Shown piece after piece: positions 36,224 to 45,602 of a stretch of DNA of 64,000 bases. A program made the position numbers and the translations under genes. Below the pieces are notes generated by a model. It saw only the letters and a list, made by a program, of their open reading frames with translations. It had not been told where the DNA came from and ran no database searches. The stretch is taken from assembly GCF_003991135.1 (NCBI RefSeq), contig NZ_CP016379.1, positions 2,480,001-2,544,000 of the forward strand. The letters are read 5' to 3'. This DNA comes from Anoxybacter fermentans (GTDB lineage Bacteria > Bacillota > Halanaerobiia > DY22613). Every line of letters starts with the position of its first letter. Positions within the stretch are counted from its first letter, which is position 1.

Positions 36224-37560
36224 GGTTCAACCCCCACCGGTGATACGTCAAATTTTAAATTATCAGTAGAAAGTAATCTTTCATCTCGCCAGATATCTTT
36301 TGTAGCTTTAATGGTAATTTTTACCTTTCCGTGCATTTGTTTAATGGTCTCCACAATTGTATAAAAATCCACAAAACCTATTTTCCCTACCTCACCTTCT
36401 GGATTGGGCAAAAGTCCTCTTTCTTGTGACCGTTTGTTTACTTCATTTAAAAGATCAACAATTTCCCGCTCAATAGCAGACGGATCCTGCTTAGAATCAA
36501 TCACCTTTTGAGCAATAACCTCATCTTTCTTATAAACCCTATAGTTTTCCTCCCAAAATATATGCGCATCAATAATATCGTTGATTAAAATATTTTTATC
36601 TGCATAAATCCCAACCAGAATCTTTTCAGAGGAAGTATCTACTAAAGCCTTTGCAACTTCAAAAAGTTCTGCACCAGGTAAAAGAATGCTTTTACCAGTT
36701 TCCTCATCAATCTTTACTTTCCGCATCTGGGCCAGTTTATTGGCACGGTCCAAATAATCATTTATGACCTTTTCAATCTCTGCAGGCGTGGCACCTGGAA
36801 TTGTATCTAAAGAATCCAGATAGATTAGTTCACCTTTACGGTAAACAATATCTTTAGTTTCATAACCTAAAGATTGTTTCTGGTAATGTAAGGACTTTAA
36901 CTGGTAATGTACAACCTCTCTGGTTAATTCTTCTGTTCTCTCAGTTAACTCATTAACCCGTTCATTTAATACCTTAACATAATCCTGTAAAGAATCTACT
37001 TCTGCTTCCAAACTCATCTTTTGTTTTTCTAACTCATTTTTCTGATGTTCTAAGTTTTTTAGCTTCTGCTCCAATGAAACTTTACTCTTTCTTAATTCCA
37101 TCGTGGTTTTAGAAAGGGTATCATAATCTTCTTGCGCCTTCTTTAAACGACTCTCCAATTGTTCATATTCTAACTGTTTTTGTTCCAACTCAGTCTGAAA
37201 TTGGTCTTTCTGTTTGCGAATATTATCCAATAAGTTCTGAGTATAATTAATCTCATTTTCCATTTCTTTTAAGCGCTGGTCTTTTTCAAAAACCTGTCGG
37301 TTCAAATAATTTAATTCTTCAACTAACTCCTGCATATTAAAAACAGCCATACGTACACCGCTAGAAGCAAGCATCAAAAGAGTGATGGAAATGATGGCAA
37401 TAAGGATTCCAGTCAAAATAGTAATAATCATTGAAGTATATTTCGGGCGAATACCAAAGATGGACAACCGCTTTTTACCCACCTTCATACCAATCTGGTC
37501 ACCCAGATATGCAATAAGTCCACTGACAACGATTAACGCAAAAATTAGAAAGCGGAGCAT
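36220..37560 (-). CDS. DUF3084 membrane-anchored coiled-coil protein
   Basis: Protein of 446 residues: two TM helices (about 2-22 and 42-65), a long coiled coil (about 75-225) and a mixed alpha/beta C-terminal domain with IYLDSLDTIPGATPAEIEKV and ILVGIYADKNILIND. This matches the domain of unknown function DUF3084. No biochemical role is established to my knowledge. Its placement directly after the LptF/G-type permease and overlapping the YqgF-like gene hints at an envelope role. The ribosome binding site before the only usable ATG is weak. Confidence 0.75.
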   Translation of the reverse strand: MLRFLIFALIVVSGLIAYLGDQIGMKVGKKRLSIFGIRPKYTSMIITILTGILIAIISITLLMLASSGVRMAVFNMQELVEELNYLNRQVFEKDQRLKEMENEINYTQNLLDNIRKQKDQFQTELEQKQLEYEQLESRLKKAQEDYDTLSKTTMELRKSKVSLEQKLKNLEHQKNELEKQKMSLEAEVDSLQDYVKVLNERVNELTERTEELTREVVHYQLKSLHYQKQSLGYETKDIVYRKGELIYLDSLDTIPGATPAEIEKVINDYLDRANKLAQMRKVKIDEETGKSILLPGAELFEVAKALVDTSSEKILVGIYADKNILINDIIDAHIFWEENYRVYKKDEVIAQKVIDSKQDPSAIEREIVDLLNEVNKRSQERGLLPNPEGEVGKIGFVDFYTIVETIKQMHGKVKITIKATKDIWRDERLLSTDNLKFDVSPVGVEP

Positions 37561-37591
37561 CCAGGGTATTCACCACCTTTCATTCCAATCC

Positions 37592-38689
37592 TTAACGGGA
37601 TGCTTTATAAATCAAACAGATTCCCACCAGAGCAAAAATAACATTAGGCAACCAGGCCCCTAAAATAGGAGAGATGGTACCGGCCTGCCCCAATGCGCCT
37701 CCCATAGTTAAAACTACATAATAAATAAATATCACAATAATACTTAAACCCAGTCCTATAGATGAACCGGAACGGTTAGGTTGCAAGCCTAAAGGTGCTC
37801 CTATAAGGGCAAAAATAAAACACGAAAAAGGAATAGCAAATCTTTGATAGTACTCAACCAAAAGTTTATTTACATTCCGTCCATCCTTTTGATAAATATT
37901 AATCAATTCCTTTAACTCGGCTGCTGTCATTTCCTCAGATTTTTTGCTGGATAGAGCAATTTTCTTAGGAGAACGATCAATCTTTTTCATTTCCAGTTCT
38001 TTAAACTCTGCCTTTATAACAGGTTGATCATCGTTGGGAAAATAATAAGTTTTCCCATCAAAAAAGACCCATTGTCTCTCCAACCACCTGGCTTTTCGGG
38101 CTTCGATAATGGAGACAATTCTTTTATTCTCAAAATCCTGAAAATAGACATCAGATAAAGTCCCGGTATCGCCATCAAAACTTTTAGCATAAAGTATATA
38201 ATCCGGCATTCCCGTTTTATAATCAATTGGGGTAAATGACAGATAGCGTTGAACAGAAGGAAGCCTGGTTTTATACCTAAATTCCCATTCCAACCGTCTG
38301 GTTTCAAAATTTGTAAAAGGAACAATCTTTTCATTTATATATATAGTCAAAAAACTGACCAAAATCCCAACAATCAAAACAGGAATAACCAGCCGTATAA
38401 AACTAACCCCTCCTGCTTTGAAGGCAATAATCTCACTGCTACTTGACATCCGACCAAAAGCCAGCAATGTAGCCAGGAGAGTTGACATGGGAAATGTAAG
38501 GACAATAATTCCGGGTAATTGCAGTAATAAAATTTTCCCTGCCAGATTTACAGGCATATTCCAATCAACAATATACCTGGCAATCTTAAATAATAAATTG
38601 GTACCGATCATAATACTGCCAAAAGCTGCAACACCAAAAAAGAATGGCCCGGCAAGTTCTGTAAGGACATACCAATCTATACGCTTCAT
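37592..38689 (-). CDS. LptF/LptG-family LPS export permease
   Basis: Inner-membrane part of the LptB2FG exporter, about 365 residues. TM helices lie at about 15-35, 55-75 and 100-120, then a periplasmic beta-jellyroll (about 125-265), then three more TM helices. The first line MKRIDWYVLTELAGPFFFG and PLGLQPNRSGSSIGLGLSI before TM5 are typical of YjgP/YjgQ proteins. Only one such gene is present here; in many diderm Firmicutes a single protein may serve for both subunits as a homodimer. GAGGTG lies 6 bases before ATG 38689. It starts within 12 bases of the lptB stop. Confidence 0.9.
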   Translation of the reverse strand: MKRIDWYVLTELAGPFFFGVAAFGSIMIGTNLLFKIARYIVDWNMPVNLAGKILLLQLPGIIVLTFPMSTLLATLLAFGRMSSSSEIIAFKAGGVSFIRLVIPVLIVGILVSFLTIYINEKIVPFTNFETRRLEWEFRYKTRLPSVQRYLSFTPIDYKTGMPDYILYAKSFDGDTGTLSDVYFQDFENKRIVSIIEARKARWLERQWVFFDGKTYYFPNDDQPVIKAEFKELEMKKIDRSPKKIALSSKKSEEMTAAELKELINIYQKDGRNVNKLLVEYYQRFAIPFSCFIFALIGAPLGLQPNRSGSSIGLGLSIIVIFIYYVVLTMGGALGQAGTISPILGAWLPNVIFALVGICLIYKASR

Positions 38690-38699
38690 AAAAGACACC

Positions 38700-39419
38700 T
38701 CACAGAGTAAACCTTTCACCTAGATAAAATTTCCGGGCAATCTCGCTTTTGGCAATCTCTTCAGAAGAACCGGAGATCAAAATTTTTCCTTCATGCATAA
38801 TATAAGCCCGATCAGTAATAGATAGAGTTTCCCGTACACTATGGTCGGTAATCAATACCCCTAACCCCTTCTCTTTAAGATGGGCAATAATATCCTGAAT
38901 ATCACTTACAGCAATGGGGTCAACACCGGCAAAAGGTTCATCTAAAAGAATAAATGAAGGATTTGTGGCCAAAGCTCTGGCAATCTCCACTCTCCTTCTC
39001 TCTCCTCCAGAAAGGCTTGCTCCTTTTTGCTTACGAACATGTTCTATGTGAAATTCTTTAAGAAGGGTTTCCAACCGTTCTCTCTGTTCTTCTTTAGGGC
39101 AATTGACCACTTCCAAAATGGAAAGAATATTTTCCTCTACTGTCATCTTCCGAAAGATAGACGGTTCCTGGGCCAGATAACCGATCCCCAACCTGGCACG
39201 ACGATGCATCGGCAGACGGGTAATATCTTTACCATCAAGAAAAATTTTTCCGTCATTTGCTTTAACCAATCCCACAATCATATAAAAGGTCGTCGTTTTT
39301 CCGGCCCCATTGGGCCCCAATAGTCCAACAATCTCACCACGGGCTACTTTAAAGTTGACACCATCCACAACCTTTCTTTTACCATATTTTTTTACCAGAT
39401 TGGTTGCCAAAATAGTCAT
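38700..39419 (-). CDS. lptB: LPS export ABC transporter ATPase LptB
   Basis: Cytoplasmic ATPase of 239 residues that powers extraction of LPS from the inner membrane. Walker [12 protein letters not shown]-loop region [18 protein letters not shown], signature LSGGERRR and Walker [14 protein letters not shown] followed by the switch His in ITDHSVRET are all present. The phrase [12 protein letters not shown] is characteristic of LptB among ABC ATPases. Neighbours are lptA upstream and the permease downstream. AAGGAG precedes the ATG by 10 bases. Confidence 0.97.
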   Translation of the reverse strand: MTILATNLVKKYGKRKVVDGVNFKVARGEIVGLLGPNGAGKTTTFYMIVGLVKANDGKIFLDGKDITRLPMHRRARLGIGYLAQEPSIFRKMTVEENILSILEVVNCPKEEQRERLETLLKEFHIEHVRKQKGASLSGGERRRVEIARALATNPSFILLDEPFAGVDPIAVSDIQDIIAHLKEKGLGVLITDHSVRETLSITDRAYIMHEGKILISGSSEEIAKSEIARKFYLGERFTL

Positions 39420-39433
39420 TACAAATCGACTCC

Positions 39434-39877
39434 TTATTTACCTGTCAAATTTATTTTTAACTTTGCTTTCTTTACTCTTAATACTTCTGTCTTTAGATCA
39501 TAAGTAACAATAGCACCTCTAATAATCTGATCATCCCGAAGAATCTCCACATCACCTGTCATAGTGAGTAATTCATTTTCTAAATCAAATTCCAGTTTTT
39601 GAGCAGTACCTTTCAAATTTTGAGCAGACAGTTTAACCTGACCTTCAACTCTGATTATACCTACCTTCTCATTATAGGTCAATTTATGTCCTTCAATTTT
39701 AACATCCCTATAAAGAGCCAACACATTCCCAATAACTTCAACATCTCCACTTTGGGTATCAATATTAAGTTCATCACCTTCAATAATGGCCTGAGACTCC
39801 TGGATTTGATCAGCATTTACCTGCCAGACTACTAAAAATATGATACTTATAATCAGTAAAATTGCATTTTTTTTCAT
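39434..39877 (-). CDS. lptA: LptA/OstA periplasmic LPS-binding protein
   Basis: Protein of 147 residues with a signal peptide ([21 protein letters not shown]) and one OstA-type jellyroll made of repeated strands such as [23 protein letters not shown] and [15 protein letters not shown]. It forms the periplasmic bridge between LptC and LptD. It is slightly shorter than the E. coli protein (185). The ATG at 39877 overlaps the end of lptC by two bases and follows GGGTGG. Confidence 0.9.
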   Translation of the reverse strand: MKKNAILLIISIIFLVVWQVNADQIQESQAIIEGDELNIDTQSGDVEVIGNVLALYRDVKIEGHKLTYNEKVGIIRVEGQVKLSAQNLKGTAQKLEFDLENELLTMTGDVEILRDDQIIRGAIVTYDLKTEVLRVKKAKLKINLTGK

Positions 39878-39878
39878 C

Positions 39879-40436
39879 TTAACCACCCTTTTTTATAATC
39901 AATCTTGGTCGACCTGAAAAATGTATTTTTTTTAATTGAAAATCAGAACTCAACTCTTCAGCCTCAATCTGAAAATCCTGGCTCTCAAAAAAGATAGAAC
40001 CCCGGCCTTGAAAATAGCCCTGATTTAGATCAATATTTGCTTTATTCATCATAAGTTGATATTCTCCTGCCTGAAAAGTAATAGGTCCATTTAAATAAAC
40101 CACTCCATCCTTAGTTGTCATCCAACCTTCTTCAGTAAAAAAATGCTGTAAAACCTGACCACGATCTATAAGAACCGCTTCAAGTCCTTCAAAATTCAGA
40201 TTATCATTTGTTTTTTGTACAATCCTCTTTAAAGTGGCATCCATCTGATATCTATTTTCCCGGCCAAAATAAGTTAGTTTTAAGTCTTTAAATCCTTTTT
40301 CAGGGATCTCTTCAACCGGTGAATCATTTATCGGATCTTCAAGTTTATCCATTTTAGTCTGAATTATCCTTTCAAGAAAAAAAGCCCCGCCGAAAATACA
40401 AACTACAAGCAGGATTAACAAATATTTCTTATCCAA
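39879..40436 (-). CDS. lptC: LptC-like LPS export protein
   Basis: Bitopic protein of 185 residues: one TM helix at about 4-21, then a periplasmic beta-jellyroll with RYQMDATLKRI, GVVYLNGPITFQAG and RGSIFFESQDFQIEAEEL. It receives LPS from the permease and hands it to LptA. The start is TTG at 40436, 9 bases after GGGGAGG; no ATG fits. It begins the lptC-lptA-lptB-lptF operon, which ends with the YqgF-like gene. Confidence 0.85.
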   Translation of the reverse strand: MDKKYLLILLVVCIFGGAFFLERIIQTKMDKLEDPINDSPVEEIPEKGFKDLKLTYFGRENRYQMDATLKRIVQKTNDNLNFEGLEAVLIDRGQVLQHFFTEEGWMTTKDGVVYLNGPITFQAGEYQLMMNKANIDLNQGYFQGRGSIFFESQDFQIEAEELSSDFQLKKIHFSGRPRLIIKKGG

Positions 40437-40547
40437 AAAAATACCTCCCCTCCTTTTTTTATTTTCTAGATAAATACTAGATTTCCTTTAAGTAATCTCT
40501 GGAGAGGCTGGATAAAATATAAAAACTTCTTAAACCCGTCTTATACC

Positions 40548-40722
40548 AATTAAATTTTGAGCGACATAGAAATTTTTCGTTAAACCATCTTAGTGAGATT
40601 TCAGTCGAAATAAGGCCTCATCACAGGATGTGATGAGCTAATCAAAGACCAGGAGGGCCCGTTTCGATAGTTCGAAAAATTTCTTCATAAAACGAAAAAT
40701 TAGCTTTTTGCAGTAAAAATCA
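40548..40722 (+). repeat. 220-bp inverted-repeat element, copy C (decayed)
   Basis: Shares the interior GAGCGACATAGAAATTTTTCG and the right end TTAGCTTTTTGCAGT with copies A and B. It has lost most of the left terminal repeat and about 40 bases in the right half. No target duplication remains. It occupies most of the gap between galU and lptC, which otherwise holds only the galU terminator. Confidence 0.75.
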
Positions 40723-40742
40723 TAACTTATTTCTTTAAAAGA

Positions 40743-40763
40743 AACCCCGTTTTTAACGGGGTT
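40743..40763 (-). terminator. Terminator of galU
   Basis: Perfect 9-bp stem (AACCCCGTT / AACGGGGTT) overlapping the galU stop codon, followed on the minus strand by TCTTTT. Confidence 0.85.
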
Positions 40764-41634
40764 ATAATGTCTTAACTATCTCTTTTAAATAAGATGCAAA
40801 CGAATCTTTCAATTCAGGCCGCATCAATGCAAGCTCTACCGTAGCTTCCAAAAAACCCTGTATATTCCCAACATCATAACGTTTGCCTTCACAGACAAAA
40901 CCATAAACCTGTTGGGTTTGATTTAAAATTTTTATAGCATCTGTCAATTGAATCTCATTATCCTTACCGGGAGGCAAGCTCTCAAGAATGTCAAAAATTT
41001 CAGGAGGTAAAATATAACGTCCTATTACGGCCAGATTTGATGGTGCTTCTTCTGGAGACGGTTTTTCAACCATATCTTTGACCCTATATAGGTTTTCATT
41101 CACCTGTTCTGCATCCAAAATACCATAACTGGAAACATCTTCTTTCGGAACTCGACTTACAGCAAGAATTGCTCCTTTATATTGATCATACATCTTCATC
41201 ATCTGTCCTATAGCAGGAGTTTTACCCACTATTACATCATCACCCAGTAAAACTGCAAAAGGGGAATTTCCTACATGGAGTCTGGCACAATAAATAGCAT
41301 GTCCCAACCCCAACGGCTCTTTCTGACGAACATAATGTATGCGAACCATCTCAGAAATCTGCTGAACCTCTTTTAATAAATCAAACTTACCCCTTTTTTC
41401 CAGAGTATATTCTAACTCAAAGGATTTATCAAAATGATCTTCAATGGCACGCTTGCCACGCCCAGTAATAATAATTATATCCTCAATTCCCGCTTCTACA
41501 GCTTCTTCAATTATGTATTGAATGGTGGGTTTATCTACTAAAGGAAGCATCTCCTTTGGTTGCGCTTTGGTAGCAGGTAGAAATCGTGTCCCAAGCCCGG
41601 CTGCCGGGATTACAGCAGTCTTAATTTTCAACAT
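40762..41634 (-). CDS. galU: UTP-glucose-1-phosphate uridylyltransferase
   Basis: Makes UDP-glucose, the substrate of GalE and a donor for glycan synthesis. The 290-residue protein has the GalU signature PAAGLGTRFLPATKA with PKEMLPLVDKP next, then LGDDVIVG (metal site) and RVKDMVEKP. Length is typical. GGAGG lies 5 bases before the ATG. It sits 70 bases after the LpxB-related gene on the same strand and ends at its own terminator, so it probably closes that operon. Confidence 0.96.
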   Translation of the reverse strand: MLKIKTAVIPAAGLGTRFLPATKAQPKEMLPLVDKPTIQYIIEEAVEAGIEDIIIITGRGKRAIEDHFDKSFELEYTLEKRGKFDLLKEVQQISEMVRIHYVRQKEPLGLGHAIYCARLHVGNSPFAVLLGDDVIVGKTPAIGQMMKMYDQYKGAILAVSRVPKEDVSSYGILDAEQVNENLYRVKDMVEKPSPEEAPSNLAVIGRYILPPEIFDILESLPPGKDNEIQLTDAIKILNQTQQVYGFVCEGKRYDVGNIQGFLEATVELALMRPELKDSFASYLKEIVKTL

Positions 41635-41703
41635 TATCTCCTCCTTGAATCTTTTTTCTTAGCCATTCGACACAAAAGAAAAAATTCCTCCTTTTAAGCC
41701 AAT

Positions 41704-42894
41704 TTACATCTTATAACCCAGCTGCTTTAAAATCAATTCAGACATACGACTAATACCACCCCGGGGTCCCATCCTTTCCTGACCAATTCGCCCCATCTTT
41801 TCATATCTTTCACGATCATGGAGGATAACCAGAAGTTCTGTAGCAACCTTTTTTGGATCCGGTTCAACTACAGATATACTATCTCCTAACAGTTTCTTCT
41901 GTGCTTTGACAAATTTTTTATTGAATTGAGGGCCATTACCCGGGAAAGTTACGAGAGGTTTACCCATCCCCACAGCCTGTTCATTGGCTGTTCCTGCAAG
42001 ACCAATAAATATATCACTTTTTTCTAAAACATCACCAAAAAAGCCTTTTGTTAATTTAACAATAGTTCCTTTAGGAGAAACTAATACTGCAATAACTCCC
42101 CCGGCCTGTTGATCCTGAGTTAATTGCATGGACCAACCTATTTCATTGACAGCTCTCTCTAAACGGTCTAAAGAAAGCTGATTCGCAAGAGCTGTCAAAT
42201 ATTCCATCTTCTCCACCTTCAAAATTTCCAGTTGCTCAACTATCTTTAAAATCATCTTCATATTTTGATAAGCTTCTTCACGACTCCCAGGTAAAATCCC
42301 TACAACCTTTGCTCCTTTGCTAATCCCAAAATCTTTACCTTTCACCTGAAAACTATCCATCATAGCATTACCAACAAACCGGGCCGGAACTCCTGATTTT
42401 TTAAGAACATAAGCAGTCTTCTCATCCCGTGGTAAAACTAAAGAAGCATATTTGCGCATCAGTTTTTTTTCAATCCCATAGTGACCACTGATATATTCAG
42501 ATTTCGCCGTTGGAATAAAGATTGTAGGTTTTTTAACAAATAATCCTGCCAGAATAATTAAAAGAACATCTCCAACACAGATAACCGCATCTATCTCTTT
42601 GCGAATCCGACGTAGTGTTAAAATCTGGTTATAAGTGAGACTGAGAATACCTCCCTTTAAATCTTTTATAAAATTTTTTAAACTTTGACGCATAAAACCC
42701 CCGGAAGGCAAATTTTTTAAAGGACCAAGAAGTTTTATCGGCAACTCTTTATAAGCATGGCCCTCACCAACAATGGGAAGCACACTGACTTTGAGACTTT
42801 TTTCTTTTTTGAGCAAATCCTTTAAAATGGCAGCAGCTATAATATCTTCACCATGACCGTTACTTAAAACCAAAATTGAATAAGCTTTTGGCAT
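41704..42894 (-). CDS. Lipid-A-disaccharide synthase-related glycosyltransferase (first LpxB paralogue)
   Basis: GT-B fold protein of about 396 residues starting YSILVLSNGHGEDIIAAAI, with VVGILPGSREEA and a C-terminal GLAGTANEQAVGMGKPLV then FPGNGPQF. This fits the LpxB-related group (lipid-A-disaccharide synthase-related protein) and not LpxB proper. Its true acceptor is unknown. ATG 42894 lies two bases after the msbA stop and follows GGGGG. A frame extends upstream into msbA without support. It is one of three LpxB-type genes in 6.3 kb. Confidence 0.8.
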   Translation of the reverse strand: MPKAYSILVLSNGHGEDIIAAAILKDLLKKEKSLKVSVLPIVGEGHAYKELPIKLLGPLKNLPSGGFMRQSLKNFIKDLKGGILSLTYNQILTLRRIRKEIDAVICVGDVLLIILAGLFVKKPTIFIPTAKSEYISGHYGIEKKLMRKYASLVLPRDEKTAYVLKKSGVPARFVGNAMMDSFQVKGKDFGISKGAKVVGILPGSREEAYQNMKMILKIVEQLEILKVEKMEYLTALANQLSLDRLERAVNEIGWSMQLTQDQQAGGVIAVLVSPKGTIVKLTKGFFGDVLEKSDIFIGLAGTANEQAVGMGKPLVTFPGNGPQFNKKFVKAQKKLLGDSISVVEPDPKKVATELLVILHDRERYEKMGRIGQERMGPRGGISRMSELILKQLGYKM

Positions 42895-42895
42895 A

Positions 42896-44638
42896 TTAAA
42901 TGCCCCCTTTATTTTTTTGCTGGGCCTTATAAAGTCGATAATAATAACCTTTTTTCTCAAGCAATTCTTTATGGGTTCCCATTTCCACAATCCGACCTTT
43001 ATCTAACACTACAATAAGATCAGCATTAACAATAGTTGACAACCGATGAGCAATTACAAAAGTAGTCCTATTGGCCATTACCTCCTGTAAAGCTTCCTGA
43101 ACCAACAACTCTGAGGCTGTATCTAGAGCAGAAGTAGCTTCATCGAGAATCAATATTCTAGGATCAGCCAGAATTGCTCTCGCAATGGCAATCCGCTGTC
43201 TTTGACCACCCGATAAAGATTGGCCTCTTTCACCCACCATTGTCTCATATCCTTTGCTAAATTTGGTTATAAAATCATGGGCATTGGCGCGTTTTGCTGC
43301 CATAACAATCTCTTCCATACTGGCATCCGGTTTGCCATATGCGATATTATAGGCAATAGTTCCTTTAAAAAGGATAGTTTCCTGGGGAACTATAGCAATC
43401 TGCTGCCGTAAAGAATCAATTGTGACATCCCGTATATCATAACCATCAATGGTGATTTTACCGGAAGTAGGATCATAGAATCTCGGGATTAGATTTACTA
43501 AAGATGTCTTACCTGCTCCACTTTCACCAACAAAAGCAACTACCTGACCAGGTTTAACCTCTAAACAAATATCCTTTAAAACCTCCTCCTCTTCAGCCTG
43601 ATAACGTAGGGAAACATGGTGAAATTTCACATACCCCTTGATAGGCGGCAGCTCAACTGCATTCTCTTTTTCTCTAATAAACTCTTTCACATCCAGAATT
43701 TCAAAAATCCTCTCTAATGCACCTAAGGCCCTATGAACCAGACTCAAATCTCGGCTAATTAGCTTTAATGGAGTAACCAAAATAGCCATATATGTCATAA
43801 ATCCTACCAATTGACCGGTAGTTAAGTTGCCACGAATTACTTCCCGACTACCATACCAGAAAATTGTTACAATACCAACAGCAGATATTAACTCAATAAC
43901 AGGGGTCATAGTTGCCATTATCTGTACTGCCTTCATCCCAGCAGAAAAATTTTTACATAAAGCATCGTTAAAACGCTCAATTTCATCCTCTTCTCTAGAA
44001 AATGCTTTAACAATCCGGATTGAAGAAAAATTTTCCTGTACTATAGTAGTAATATCTGACATATGAGATTGGATCTTGCCGCTGGTTTTCCGCATTTTGG
44101 CTCCAAATTTACTGATGGCAATAGCTATAAAAGGAATTATAGTCATAGTAAAGGCAGCAAGCTTCCAATGGATTACAAAAGCCATTATAACTGCTCCAAT
44201 TACTATAATGGGTTGTCCGATAAGGCCGGGTAAAGCCAGAGTCACACTATTTTCTACCACCTGAATATCATTGGTGACTCTAGAAATTAATTCCCCAACC
44301 CGCATCTTTTGATGAAAAGCAAGGGAAAGATACTGTAAATGCTTATAAAGTTCCATTCTTAGCTTTAAAACCACCCTTTGTCCAACATAAGCCAGAAGAT
44401 ATACCTGACCATAATGAAAAATACCTTTAAAAAAATATAAGACAAGAAAACCTATTACCACCAGATTCAGAGAATTTAAATCTCTAACATTAGAATTGGT
44501 AAGTAAATCAATAAAGTTTTCTAGAAGTTTTGGAATAATAAGATTAGCAACCGAAACCAGCACAAGACACAACATTCCAAGAAACAATTTCAGTTTCAAA
44601 GATTCAAAATAGCGAAAAAAGCGGCGATATAAATTCAC
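42896..44638 (-). CDS. msbA: MsbA-like lipid exporter (ABC half-transporter)
   Basis: ABC half-transporter of about 580 residues with six TM helices (1-315) and a nucleotide-binding domain (about 335-570): Walker A GESGAGKTSL, LSGGQRQRIAIARAIL signature and ILILDEATSALD. Within an lpx/lpt gene block its likely role is flipping lipid A-core across the inner membrane. The start is taken as GTG 44638, seven bases after AAGGAGG; an ATG 45 bases upstream has no ribosome site. The divergent plus-strand GT2 gene begins 64 bases away, so the gap must hold promoters for both. Confidence 0.88.
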   Translation of the reverse strand: MNLYRRFFRYFESLKLKLFLGMLCLVLVSVANLIIPKLLENFIDLLTNSNVRDLNSLNLVVIGFLVLYFFKGIFHYGQVYLLAYVGQRVVLKLRMELYKHLQYLSLAFHQKMRVGELISRVTNDIQVVENSVTLALPGLIGQPIIVIGAVIMAFVIHWKLAAFTMTIIPFIAIAISKFGAKMRKTSGKIQSHMSDITTIVQENFSSIRIVKAFSREEDEIERFNDALCKNFSAGMKAVQIMATMTPVIELISAVGIVTIFWYGSREVIRGNLTTGQLVGFMTYMAILVTPLKLISRDLSLVHRALGALERIFEILDVKEFIREKENAVELPPIKGYVKFHHVSLRYQAEEEEVLKDICLEVKPGQVVAFVGESGAGKTSLVNLIPRFYDPTSGKITIDGYDIRDVTIDSLRQQIAIVPQETILFKGTIAYNIAYGKPDASMEEIVMAAKRANAHDFITKFSKGYETMVGERGQSLSGGQRQRIAIARAILADPRILILDEATSALDTASELLVQEALQEVMANRTTFVIAHRLSTIVNADLIVVLDKGRIVEMGTHKELLEKKGYYYRLYKAQQKNKGGI

Positions 44639-44702
44639 GGTAATCCTCCTTATTAGACTATAAAATAAACTCAGTTCATTCATTAAGAAAGGAAGTATTC
44701 AA

Positions 44703-45602
44703 ATGATTAAGGCCAGTGTTATAATCCCAACTTATAACCGAAAAGCTATTTTAGAAAAAACCCTAAAAGCTATAACTGATCAATCTGTACCCAATGAAAT
44801 TTATGAAGTTATAGTCATTGATGATGGTTCAACCGATGGTACTAAGGAGATGGTAAAAAAATTTAATCACCGGATAAGATATATTTATCAGGAAAATAAG
44901 GGCAGAGCTGCTGCCCGCAATCACGGAATTCGAATAGCCAGAGGTGAAATTATAATCTTTATTGATAGTGATATCGTAGTTAACCATACTTTTGTCGAAG
45001 CTCATTTACAGAAACATCAAAAACATGAAAAGGCTATCGTCAATGGTTTAGTGATCAATACTTCTAATTTTGAAGATCCCCGCAGTGAGAAAAGGAAACT
45101 TACTGATTATTCCCGGGCCTCATTTGCCACAGGTAATTCTTCTGTAAGAAAAAAATACCTTCTAAAAGCAGGACTCTTTGATGAGGAGTTCAACCAGTAT
45201 GGTTGGGAAGATTTAGAGTTAGGCCATCGCCTTTTAGCATTAGGATTGATTAAAATTAAGGCCAACGATGCCATCGGCTATCACTATAATCCGCCTGTAT
45301 CATTAGACCATTTACCCCATATGCTAAAAAAAGAATGGGAACGGGGTAAGATGGCAGTTCTCTTTTTTCATAAAAACCCAACCCTGCGCACCAGATTGAC
45401 AACCCTTTATGCCCCACCATTTTTCTACTTAGAACGTTTGATAAATTTAGGCGGGTGGCCTGACTGGCAAATGACTGAAAAAATTATGGAATGGCTTAAA
45501 AAGTCCGGACGAAAAAATTTATTTAAATTCCTGGCCCAATTCAAATTGATCCATGCTTATTTTAAAGGCATGAGGGAAGGTCAGCGCGAATTTCAGAAAT
45601 AA
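44703..45602 (+). CDS. Glycosyltransferase family 2
   Basis: GT-A fold sugar transferase of 299 residues: VIIPTYNRKAILEKT, IDDGSTDGT, GRAAARNHGI, FIDSDIVV (DXD-type metal site) and YGWEDLELGHRLL. Substrate unknown; the position inside the lipid A block suggests a core or inner-glycan sugar. It is the only plus-strand gene between 12.4 and 55 kb. It starts beside msbA (divergent) and its 3' end overlaps the last 41 bases of the convergent LpxB-like gene at 45562. AAAGGAAG precedes the ATG. Confidence 0.88.
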   Translation: MIKASVIIPTYNRKAILEKTLKAITDQSVPNEIYEVIVIDDGSTDGTKEMVKKFNHRIRYIYQENKGRAAARNHGIRIARGEIIIFIDSDIVVNHTFVEAHLQKHQKHEKAIVNGLVINTSNFEDPRSEKRKLTDYSRASFATGNSSVRKKYLLKAGLFDEEFNQYGWEDLELGHRLLALGLIKIKANDAIGYHYNPPVSLDHLPHMLKKEWERGKMAVLFFHKNPTLRTRLTTLYAPPFFYLERLINLGGWPDWQMTEKIMEWLKKSGRKNLFKFLAQFKLIHAYFKGMREGQREFQK

